NCBI GenBank assembly: GCA_021323865.1 | Contig: JAJPKF010000018.1 | Coordinates: forward strand, 1 to 64,000 | Reading direction: 5' to 3' | Source of the DNA: Pseudomonadota bacterium | GTDB lineage: Bacteria; Chloroflexota; UBA5177; JAJPKF01 | DNA: 64,000 nucleotides | Shown: positions 52,436 through 60,255 of the stretch, piece after piece | Layout of the letters: every line of letters starts with the position of its first letter | Position numbering within the stretch: the first letter of the stretch is position 1 | The notes under the pieces: model-generated | Seen by the model: only the letters and a program-made list of their open reading frames with translations | Told to the model about the DNA's origin: nothing | The model's database searches: none | Program-made: the position numbers and the translations under genes

Positions 52436-54889
52436 CTACCTCGCCCCGGCCGCGGCTCCCGTCGACAATGCCTCCGCCAACAGCCGGTCCTCGGACATCA
52501 GGCGGCCCACCTTCCAGGCCGATTCGTATTCCGCGTCCCCAAGCGCGGCTCGAAGCGCTTCGACGGCGGCTCGGTAGCGTGCCAGGTCGGCGGGATGATG
52601 GCTGTACCTGACCTCAGATCGTAATCGCTCCGCTCCGCCGTAGAGGCGGGCGGCAGCGCCGAGGTCGCCGCTGCGCTGTCGGATCGTCGCCATTGCTTCG
52701 AGGCCTTCCGCCAGGTGGTCACGCTGACCGGCTTCCGCGAATATCACGAGTGCCTCGTGAAGCAGATCTGCCGCCGTCTCGAACCGACCAAGCTCCATCT
52801 CGGCAAGCCCCAGTCCCCCGAGGGACTGCGCCATAAACAGACGATCTCCCAGCTCGCGGGTCATCTGTAGGGCTTCCTGATGGATTTGTCTGGCCTCCTG
52901 GTACTTTCCCTGCCGAAATGCCATGCCGCCTCGATTGGCCAGCATGATGGCCAACTTCTGACGATCGCCGATGCTTCGGTAGAGGGCGATCGCCTGATCC
53001 GACAGCTTCTCGGCACGACTGAACTCTCCTCGCTGCATCGCGATCGTGGCCAGATTGCCCAAGGGCATGGCTTCGGCAAGCACGCTGCCGGCCTGTCTAC
53101 CCAGCGCCGCGGCATGTTCGTAGTACCGCATCGCTACGTCGTAGTCGTTCTGAATGTGGGCCACCGTTCCCAGATTGTTCTGTGCGGCTGCTTCGCCGCG
53201 GATGTTTCCCTTCTTTCGCCAGCCCTCCGCGGCCCGCTCGTAGAGGTCCCGCGCACGCGGGTAATCGTTCTGAATCCAAGCGAAGCGCGCGGCGCAGCTC
53301 CATGCGTCCGGAGGCACCTCGAGGTCCGGCTGATGTTCGGCTTCCGCGAGCATGCCGTCGATCAGGGCTCGTCCATCCCGGACGAACCCCCAGAGCGACC
53401 AGATCTCCATCATGCTGCCCGCGATCTCCAAGGCGTCTGTCAGGCTTCCGGAAGCGCGAAGCCAATCAATCGCCGCGATGATGTTCTCCCGGTCGTCGCT
53501 CAGCGTGGGTGCGACATCCGACGGTCCGTGTTCTCGACACCGCGCGCATGCCGCGGCCGCCAGCTTCCTGAAGTACAGAGCATGGCGTGCCCGGACCATC
53601 TGGGTCTCTCGCAGCGCCTCTGCCGCTTCCCTGCTGAAGTCGCGGACCGTCTCCAGCATGTGATATCGAGCTTCACCTTCCTCACGCCGTAGTGGAACGA
53701 TGAGATTGCTCGCCGCCAATGTGGTGAGGCGATCTTGCACGTCGGCAGAGTCGGCGACGGCTTCGGCGCCTCGGGCCGTGAAGCTACCGACGAACACCGA
53801 GAGGGCTCGAAACAGAGTCTGCGCTTCTGGAGAGAGGAGGTCATAGCTCCAGGCAACCGTCTCGTGCATGGTCCGGTGCCGAGTCGGAGCATCTGCCGGG
53901 CCCTGGAACCCGATTCGGGTGGATGACAGGCGGTCAATCAGTGTGTCCAAGGACATGTGCCGGAGCTGCGCAGTGGCGAGCTCGATGGCGAGCGGCAGAC
54001 CGTCCAATCGCCGGCAGGCTTCGGCCACTCGGGCGGTTCGGGAGTCGGTCAGCTCGAAGGCCGCCCACACGGCTTGCGTTCGCTGCACAAAGAGATTCAC
54101 GGCCGAGTACCCCAGGGCTGCCTCGGCGGAGAGGTGGTCGTCGGGTTGAGGAGTCTCGAGCGGCGGAACGTCGAGGAGCTGCTCACCGCGGATACCGAGG
54201 GCGGTCCGACTGGTGACCAGTAACTTGAGGCGGCGGCAGGCGCTGATCAACTTCGACACGAGCATTTCCGCTCCGCGAAGCTGCTCGAAATTGTCCAGCA
54301 GCAAGAGCAGCTCCCGCTCGCCCAGTGTGGCAACCAGAAGCTCCAGCGCAGGACCGGACCCCTCTTTGACGCCTAGGCTCCGGAGGATCGCGGACGGCAA
54401 TTGGGCCGGATCCGTAGTCGCCGCCAGCGGAACGAATCCCGCCTCGCACTCCTCGCTCCAGCTCGCTGCCACCCGAATGGCCAGCCGGGTCTTTCCCACT
54501 CCACCCGGTCCGATTAGGGTAAGCAGCCGCACAGCCGGCGAACGCAGAAGGTGAAGTGCTGCGGCCTCCTCCCGTTCCCGGCCCAAGAGCGGGGTGAGAT
54601 CCGTAGGTAGCGGTGTGAACCGAAGATCGGACTCAGCTGGTTGGCCCTGCCGCCTCCGGCGGGGAATGGCGGCCACGAGCGTCTTCCGATCGACCTCGGA
54701 TAACTCGAGCGCTGAGAGCAGTAGCTCCAGCGTCGCGGCCTGCGGCGTCGACTTCCGTCCGCGCTCCAGATCACTGATGGTTCGCCGGCTCAAGCCGGCG
54801 CGCTCGGCAAGGTCCTCCTGAGTGAGGCCCACATCTCGTCGATGGCGTCTCAGAAGGAAACCGAAGGATTGATCAGAGGTGATGGTCAT
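52436..54889 (-). CDS. Xre HTH, NB-ARC ATPase and TPR regulator
   Basis: The product has 817 residues. The order is an Xre-type helix-turn-helix (FLLRRHRRDVGLTQEDLAER, ~10-70), an NB-ARC/STAND ATPase with Walker A GPGGVGKT (127-134), Walker B LLLLLDNFEQL (~195), LVTSRTALGIRGE and the GLPLAIELA motif. A winged helix follows, then TPRs (NDYPRARDLYERAAEGWR, NDYDVAMRYYEHAAALGR, GKYQEARQIHQEALQM). This is the layout of large transcription regulators common in Chloroflexota and Actinomycetota. The ATP-driven switch and the TPRs probably respond to a ligand. Neighbours are the YcaQ-type protein and a cupin. No target is evident. Confidence 0.88.
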   Translation of the reverse strand: MTITSDQSFGFLLRRHRRDVGLTQEDLAERAGLSRRTISDLERGRKSTPQAATLELLLSALELSEVDRKTLVAAIPRRRRQGQPAESDLRFTPLPTDLTPLLGREREEAAALHLLRSPAVRLLTLIGPGGVGKTRLAIRVAASWSEECEAGFVPLAATTDPAQLPSAILRSLGVKEGSGPALELLVATLGERELLLLLDNFEQLRGAEMLVSKLISACRRLKLLVTSRTALGIRGEQLLDVPPLETPQPDDHLSAEAALGYSAVNLFVQRTQAVWAAFELTDSRTARVAEACRRLDGLPLAIELATAQLRHMSLDTLIDRLSSTRIGFQGPADAPTRHRTMHETVAWSYDLLSPEAQTLFRALSVFVGSFTARGAEAVADSADVQDRLTTLAASNLIVPLRREEGEARYHMLETVRDFSREAAEALRETQMVRARHALYFRKLAAAACARCREHGPSDVAPTLSDDRENIIAAIDWLRASGSLTDALEIAGSMMEIWSLWGFVRDGRALIDGMLAEAEHQPDLEVPPDAWSCAARFAWIQNDYPRARDLYERAAEGWRKKGNIRGEAAAQNNLGTVAHIQNDYDVAMRYYEHAAALGRQAGSVLAEAMPLGNLATIAMQRGEFSRAEKLSDQAIALYRSIGDRQKLAIMLANRGGMAFRQGKYQEARQIHQEALQMTRELGDRLFMAQSLGGLGLAEMELGRFETAADLLHEALVIFAEAGQRDHLAEGLEAMATIRQRSGDLGAAARLYGGAERLRSEVRYSHHPADLARYRAAVEALRAALGDAEYESAWKVGRLMSEDRLLAEALSTGAAAGAR

Positions 54890-55131
54890 GGCTGTCGGAG
54901 TCGCGCCTTCTCTTGCTCCCCTGGGTTGAGCATGACTCCGGCGCGTCGTTCGAGCATAACAACCAGGGGGCCAGCGGTGGAAGCGCCGGGCTTGGTTATG
55001 TGGTCGAACCTCCCCTCTCTGGCCGGCCTTGTCGCGTCTCCAGCCTTGGAAGAGGAGCGGACGATTCGGACTTACGCGGTCGTGCTCGGAATGCCCGCCT
55101 CAACCGTGAGCGGCCAAGGGGGCCTCATGAG

Positions 55132-55461
55132 TCATGATTCGGGAAGCCACTCCGTGATGACTCGAGGGCTGGCGTGGATGCATACCAACCGAGCGGGCGC
55201 TTCGCCGACGTTCTGGAACCGGTGGGCGGTGTTGGCGGGCGAGACCACGATATCGCCCGACTCTGCCTCTCCGGTCTCGCTGCCGATCCAAACCTGGACG
55301 GGGCCCTCGAGAACGACCCACGTCTCGTCATAGGTGTGCCGGTGGAGCGCCGGTCCACCGCCCGGTTCCGTATCCGAAAAGATGATCGAGATCTTCGCGG
55401 GACCATGCCGGGAGCCTTCAAAGAGATCCGACGGCAGACAGCTGCGGTTGGTAACATACAT
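55132..55461 (-). CDS. Cupin-domain protein
   Basis: This is a 109-residue single cupin barrel. The two cupin motifs are GPALHRHTYDETWVVLEG (metal-binding His-His-Glu) and SPANTAHRFQNVGEAPARLV (the second His). The start MYVTNRS has AGGAGTCAGG upstream. A longer frame to 55710 is possible but less likely. It may be a small oxygenase or isomerase-like or ligand-binding protein. It lies upstream of, and on the same strand as, the large NB-ARC regulator gene. Confidence 0.82.
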   Translation of the reverse strand: MYVTNRSCLPSDLFEGSRHGPAKISIIFSDTEPGGGPALHRHTYDETWVVLEGPVQVWIGSETGEAESGDIVVSPANTAHRFQNVGEAPARLVCIHASPRVITEWLPES

Positions 55462-55574
55462 GATTCCTGACTCCTCCATACCAATGCTCGGTGAAGGTCG
55501 CTCTCCTTTCACGGTAGGCCTTCTATCCTTGGTTCGGAACCGACTGATTGCCTGCCGCTGGCGCCCGGGCATCG

Positions 55575-56687
55575 CTAGAGCCATACGAGCTTCATGGCCC
55601 GGCCGATCGGCCCTCTCATCTGCTGCCCCTCGGCCTCGATCTCGTCCAGAACCGGTCTGGTCACTCCTGGCAGCGTCGCGATGCTCAGCCGGTTGCTTAC
55701 CCGGCCCCACGCGCCCACGATATTTCCCGCCATGGTTACCCGACCCGAGAGGCTGTTGAGCAGACGGCTGGCATGCCTGCCTCGAAGCGCTTCGACGCAG
55801 TCCTCGACGGCGTCCATTCCGGGGATGAGCCGCGAGTCCAGATAGAGGTAGGGATCACTCGGCGGCAGGAACCTGACCCCGTGAACCGGCTCAGCATCAG
55901 TGAGCGCCGGCATGTCCGCCGCAAGGACGAAGCGTCGCTCACCACCGAAATCAACTTCGAAGGTCTCGTCCTTCATTTCACTCCAGGTTTCGCGCGCGTC
56001 CTCCAGGCTGGTGCCGGACCACTTTGCGAACTGGACGGTGGCAGCGGGTGCGTACCAGTGCAGGAACCGTCTGGCCAGCTCCCTCCGGGCGTCGGAATCC
56101 ATGTCGGGGGGGTGGTTCGGGATGACGGTGGTGCGACTGGCGTCCCATCGAATCAAGAACCTGCCCGTGACCTGACTCAGTCGGTAGCTGAAGCCTTGGA
56201 CTCGTAAGAGGTCTTGTTGCCCGGCCCTGGACCTCAGCAAGGCGTCGGCCGCCTGCTCCAGGGCGGCCACGACGGTCGGATCTCTGGGAAGGCAGCCGAG
56301 CGTGAAAATGGGGATATCGTCTCTCGGTATGAGATAGTCTGCGCCCCGGAACCAGATCTGGGCCAGAGCCGGATCCTCCCATGCATCGGAGGTGAGGGCG
56401 TCGACCCGCGCGTGCATGGACAGTAATGCCGCCCGAGGCGCGCTATCCTGAAGACCGCCCCACGCGGCCAGCGGAGCCCGGGAGCGGGCCAATCGCCGAT
56501 CAAGGTGAGTCGCCGACGCACGGTATCGGAGTGCGGCCTCGGCTGCGATCGCCGGCCTCTCCGCTCCTGCCGGCTCGACGGCCCGTGAAGCCCGACGGCG
56601 GAGCGATCGAACATAGCGGCGGAGCGCTTCGACATCCATCGTCGTGCGGTTTGTTGGAAGCGGCGGCACCCCCAATTCCATCACCAT
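55575..56687 (-). CDS. HTH_42-type winged-helix DNA-binding protein
   Basis: The 370-residue product resembles AlkZ-like winged-helix proteins: LDRRLARSRAPLAAWGGLQD, ALLSMHARVDALTSDAWEDP, then KWSGTSLEDARETWSEM, and the C-terminal PGMDAVEDCVEALR region. At the motif where AlkZ and AlkX have Gln-x-Gln or Gln-x-Asp, it reads Q80-D81-S82, so the second catalytic residue is Ser. DNA binding is likely and glycosylase activity is doubtful. The start ATG at 56687 has AGGA upstream. A second ATG lies 48 bases in. A related protein is at 51131. Confidence 0.75.
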   Translation of the reverse strand: MVMELGVPPLPTNRTTMDVEALRRYVRSLRRRASRAVEPAGAERPAIAAEAALRYRASATHLDRRLARSRAPLAAWGGLQDSAPRAALLSMHARVDALTSDAWEDPALAQIWFRGADYLIPRDDIPIFTLGCLPRDPTVVAALEQAADALLRSRAGQQDLLRVQGFSYRLSQVTGRFLIRWDASRTTVIPNHPPDMDSDARRELARRFLHWYAPAATVQFAKWSGTSLEDARETWSEMKDETFEVDFGGERRFVLAADMPALTDAEPVHGVRFLPPSDPYLYLDSRLIPGMDAVEDCVEALRGRHASRLLNSLSGRVTMAGNIVGAWGRVSNRLSIATLPGVTRPVLDEIEAEGQQMRGPIGRAMKLVWL

Positions 56688-56882
56688 TTATCCGATCCTG
56701 CCTTGGTTTCATTACCGTCACAGGCACTGGACTAACGTTTTGGTCAATGTCTGGCAAGAACGTCTCATATGCCCGCGGCATTGGTTGCGCCATGCTGACT
56801 CCGCGTTCGTGCGTCGGTCGGCATCCGCTGCCACGAGCGTGTTCGAGCGTGCAGCCTGAGCGTAGCTCCACCAGTGTCTTGA

Positions 56883-57054
56883 GGTGAAGAAAATCCAGCG
56901 CATCATTCATCGGCTGGGCGAAGCTGAGAGTGGACAGGGGATGGTCGAGTATGGTCTTCTGGTTGCGCTCATTGCGATTGCCGCCATTGCGGTGATTGTT
57001 CTGATCGGAACCGGCCTCTAGAGCGCCTTTCAGGACGTGGTTAACGCCCTCTAG
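56883..57054 (+). pseudogene. Flp/Fap-type pilin gene with a frameshift and an early stop
   Basis: From the GTG at 56883 the frame reads VKKIQRIIHRLGEAESGQG, the processed leader and start of an Flp pilin. After one extra base (an A following the GGGG run at 56936-56939) the mature part continues in the next frame as MVEYGLLVALIAIAAIAVIV. An amber TAG at 57019 then precedes SAFQDVVNAL and a second TAG at 57052. A working gene needs both lesions repaired. No assembly (tad) genes lie near, so it is an isolated, decayed pilin gene. Confidence 0.75.
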
Positions 57055-57161
57055 CTTCCGAAACCGGGCGAGTCGTGGTCGCGCCGTCATGAAGTTTTCT
57101 GCCGGAGATCAGTAATCGGGTCGGAGCCGTGCTCCGTGCCTCGACGCCGAGACGAAATCTC

Positions 57162-57900
57162 CTACTGGTCGGGAGTACAGAGGCAGAACGGATGGCCGGC
57201 CGGATCGGCATATATCGGGCAGCTTCCGCCGAGGTCGGCCAGGCGAATCGCTCCCAGCTCCAGGGCCAACTGATCCGTGGCTCCGCCGGCTTCCGCGTCG
57301 AGATCCAGGTGCATCTGCTGGGGAAAGGCCGGGTCGGGCCAGCGTGGCGGCGGCGCCGCTGTGTGCTGGAAGGCGAGATACGGAGGGCGCCGATCGGCCC
57401 CGCCAGTCACCACCCAGCTCGGGTCGTCCTGTAGGCGTTCCGGCATTGCCAACAGCTTCGCGTAGAAGGAGGCGAGAGCACGAGGGCTGAAGCAGTCAAA
57501 GACAATGTGACCGATTGCTCCGGATAGCGGCCGATCCGACGTGTCCCTCGGGTCGGGGTCCGGATACAGGCAGAAGGGATGACCGCCCGGGTCGGCGAAG
57601 ACCCGGAACGAGCCGCTGTCGCGCAGCTGCGTGGCTCCCAGATCGGTGGCCAAGCGAGCCGCGGAAGCGAGATCGAAGACAGGGAAGTCCAGGTGAACCT
57701 GGGCCGGATACGTGGGGTCGGGCCAGCGAGGCGGCTCGTACCCTTCCGGCTCCTCGTCGAAGGCCAGCCGGGGCCGGCTGTCCCTCTCCTTAGCGATGAC
57801 CAGCGGTGCGGATCACGCGGTAGCCGAGGAAGTCGACATAAAACCGGGCGACGGCGTCGGCTCCGCGACAGCTGAATACCACGTTTCGTATGCCGGTCAG
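57162..57900 (-). pseudogene. Two-domain VOC protein gene with a frameshift
   Basis: The first part reads GIRNVVFSCRGADAVARFYV, then DFLGYRVIRTAG. The frame breaks at about 57800. The continuation VIAKERDSRPRLAFDEEPEG, then HLDFPVFDLASAARLATDLG, and a second VOC half (AIGHIVFDCFSPRALASFYA, ending GGSCPIYADPAGHPFCL) reads in another frame. The two fit together as a typical two-module VOC protein after a one-base change. No ATG lies at the conserved opening. A CTG at 57898-57900 behind GGAGGGTGA is the best start. Confidence 0.65.
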
Positions 57901-58019
57901 CCGTTCACCCTCCGAGGCCGGCGAATCCTGACGATGGTAACAGCCGGAATACCCTGGGCAGTCGAACCAGGTGGCCCAGATCTCGGATGTCATCATGACC
58001 CTGGTCGACAGGGGAGGGG

Positions 58020-58289
58020 TCAGCGCCTGGCGTACACCACGCGGACCTCGGCATCATCCGTTCCGCAACGCTCGGCCGTCTCGACTCGATAGCCCAGGCT
58101 GATCATGCGGGCACTGTCGCGCTGAAAAACGTGGTCATGAAGATAACTTCGGTGAACGTGAGGCGGATATGTTCCTGCCGCCTCCCACCGCTCCTCTTCG
58201 GCCAGCCAGTGACACTCCTTCCGGGTTCGGGCGAGTATGTGATCGAGAGCGGTGAGGTGGGGTGCCGGCTCATGATGCTCACGACCCAT
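58020..58289 (-). CDS. Hypothetical small protein
   Basis: The 89-residue frame ends with FQRDSARMISLGYRVETAER and VRVVYARR, which resembles the C-terminal strand-helix-strand of small DUF4177-like proteins. The first half (HLTALDHILARTRKECHWLA) is less certain. The start is not well marked, so the true gene could be shorter. It lies between the broken VOC gene and the DUF998 gene. Confidence 0.4.
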   Translation of the reverse strand: MGREHHEPAPHLTALDHILARTRKECHWLAEEERWEAAGTYPPHVHRSYLHDHVFQRDSARMISLGYRVETAERCGTDDAEVRVVYARR

Positions 58290-58365
58290 GTCACGAATCT
58301 CCTCAAGGGGCTACCAAATTATATCGTAGCGCGATTAAGAATTCCGCGTCGCTGGCGCAGGGCGG

Positions 58366-59043
58366 TTACTGACCCCCGTGTCTCACCGATCGTTGCCTGG
58401 GCTGGGCAAGCAGCCCCAGCAACGGAGGGAACAGAAAGAGCATCACGGCCGGCGGCCACTCGAGCCAGTGCCGTGAGGCGAACAGGAACATGAGGATGAC
58501 ACTCGAGCAGCCGAGAAGGCAGAAGCTCAGGAGCAGGCGGCCTTTGTTGTTCGGCTGCCAGAAAGCGACGGGCGCTATGAGCATGCCCGCAGCCAGTCCG
58601 TTGAAGACCAAGCCGGCCCAGAAGTGGTGGATCGAATGGTCGGTCTCGGGGAACACGCCATTCATCAGCAGACCCATTCCGCCGGCGATGCCAAGCACCT
58701 GAAGGAGGCGGAGCGAAGCTCCAGACCATCGGCTGACGCCGCTCCGGAGGCCGGCTAGCGCCACAAAGAAGCCGATCGCCAGAAGGCCGGAGACGGCACA
58801 ACCAAGCAGATAGAAGCCGTAGCCGGTGGGATTGAGATGCCGGTTGCCCAGCTGGCTGAGGGTGTCGTCGTGCCACGGGCCGTACGGGACCGGAAAGCGC
58901 GACGCCGCGAGTAGCGCGAAGAGCCCGTAAACGATGCCGATCCCGACCCCGAGAACCGGTATTACCGCTGTTGGCGCAGGGACAGCCGCCCGCGCGCGTC
59001 TGGCCTGGAGGGCTTCGACGATCTCGGTCGACGGTGTTCGCAT
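58366..59043 (-). CDS. DUF998 integral membrane protein
   Basis: The 225-residue product has six membrane helices. It holds the DUF998 pattern TDHSIHHFWAGLVFNGLAAG in the middle, with the histidines, and the first loop YGPWHDDTLSQLGNRHLNPTG. The gene starts nine bases after the stop of the acyltransferase gene upstream, so it is the last gene of a three-gene operon. Function unknown. It may modify or move a lipid together with its neighbours. Confidence 0.82.
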   Translation of the reverse strand: MRTPSTEIVEALQARRARAAVPAPTAVIPVLGVGIGIVYGLFALLAASRFPVPYGPWHDDTLSQLGNRHLNPTGYGFYLLGCAVSGLLAIGFFVALAGLRSGVSRWSGASLRLLQVLGIAGGMGLLMNGVFPETDHSIHHFWAGLVFNGLAAGMLIAPVAFWQPNNKGRLLLSFCLLGCSSVILMFLFASRHWLEWPPAVMLFLFPPLLGLLAQPRQRSVRHGGQ

Positions 59044-59052
59044 CTCAGGCGA

Positions 59053-60255
59053 TCAGAGGACTCGTCGCACTCCCGGCAGCTGCACCAGGTAGTAGGCGAT
59101 GACAAACGAGGCCACGATTCCCAGAGGAGCGACCACCAGAAACTTGAGCTCGGTCGGAATGTACGCCCACCTCAGGGCCAGCGCCAGTCCCATGACCACC
59201 GGGGCCTGCACTACGTAGGCGCCGTAGTAGCTGCGAATGAGATAACGCCCCAGCGGCACTATGGTGTTCACACGTCGGCGGAAGAACCCCAGGAGCCACA
59301 TGGATCCGGCGACGGCAAGCACACCTTCCACCAGAGGTGCAAAGATCGCCTCCCAATGGAAGCCTCCCGAGTACAGGACTGGGGAGCGGGGCAGGGCGCC
59401 GGTATAGGCGGCCAAGAGCAGTACCGTGGCGGCGGCTGCCGTCAGGATGATGGCATAGCCACATCCTCGCCACACCCGATCCGATAGCGTCGGCCAACCG
59501 CGCTCCGCGGCCCATGCCCCCGCCCAGAAGAGCAATATGAACTGCGGCCACTGCCAGAGGTGCAGGCCTAGGAATTGTCCCGCGTACATTGGCCAGACGA
59601 GCCGGAAGAGAAACGTGAACACGGCGATCGCCAGCGCGAGCAGGATGAGACCCCGCGAGCGGATGACCGCGTCGCCCCGTGGCCGATCCGTCCAGAGGCG
59701 GTCGTAGAGCGCGTAGGCGACCGAGAAGATCATGAGTGCGGCGACAAACCAGAGCGGCCCCGCGTCCAGGGGGATGATGTGCCGAGCCGACCACGCCCAC
59801 GGAGACTCGGCGGTACGGGCCAGCGCACGGGCAACCGCGTACTTGAGGACGGGCATCACCACAACCACATAGAAAGTCAGTGGAATGCCTAAGTGGATGA
59901 GCCGTTCGGTAGAGAACTTCCACGCGCCCTTGCGCGCCAGAGACTTGGGGACGAACATCCCGGCGATCAGGAAGAACACGCCCAGCCAAAAAAGGCCTCC
60001 GAGCAGGCCTGGGATGCCCAGGATGAGCGTCTCCAGGATTCCGGCATGGCCTTCGTGATAGGTGAGCCAACCGCCACCGGGACCGTAGATGAGTGTGGCG
60101 TGGCAGGCGATCACGCCGGCGATGAGAACGATCTTCAGGTTGTCCAGGTAGACGAGTCGCTGCTTCGCCGCCGGCTGCGGCGGCGGCGCTTCCTCCATGA
60201 GCGGCGCTGACGTGGCGACGGTCTCGTCCTTGCTCGCGTCCGTTGCCGGCATCAT
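59053..60255 (-). CDS. Acyltransferase-3 family membrane protein (OpgC-like)
   Basis: The 400-residue product has about ten membrane helices. LVYLDNLKIVLIAGVIACHA, with the catalytic-type His, opens the protein, and the loop with KFSTERLIHLGIPLTFYVV is shared with OpgC/OafA-type acyltransferases. They move acyl or succinyl groups onto sugars at the inner membrane. The start ATG overlaps the stop of the upstream ligase gene (ATGA). The acyl-CoA ligase fusion upstream and the DUF998 gene downstream suggest a lipid or envelope modification pathway. Confidence 0.85.
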   Translation of the reverse strand: MMPATDASKDETVATSAPLMEEAPPPQPAAKQRLVYLDNLKIVLIAGVIACHATLIYGPGGGWLTYHEGHAGILETLILGIPGLLGGLFWLGVFFLIAGMFVPKSLARKGAWKFSTERLIHLGIPLTFYVVVVMPVLKYAVARALARTAESPWAWSARHIIPLDAGPLWFVAALMIFSVAYALYDRLWTDRPRGDAVIRSRGLILLALAIAVFTFLFRLVWPMYAGQFLGLHLWQWPQFILLFWAGAWAAERGWPTLSDRVWRGCGYAIILTAAAATVLLLAAYTGALPRSPVLYSGGFHWEAIFAPLVEGVLAVAGSMWLLGFFRRRVNTIVPLGRYLIRSYYGAYVVQAPVVMGLALALRWAYIPTELKFLVVAPLGIVASFVIAYYLVQLPGVRRVL

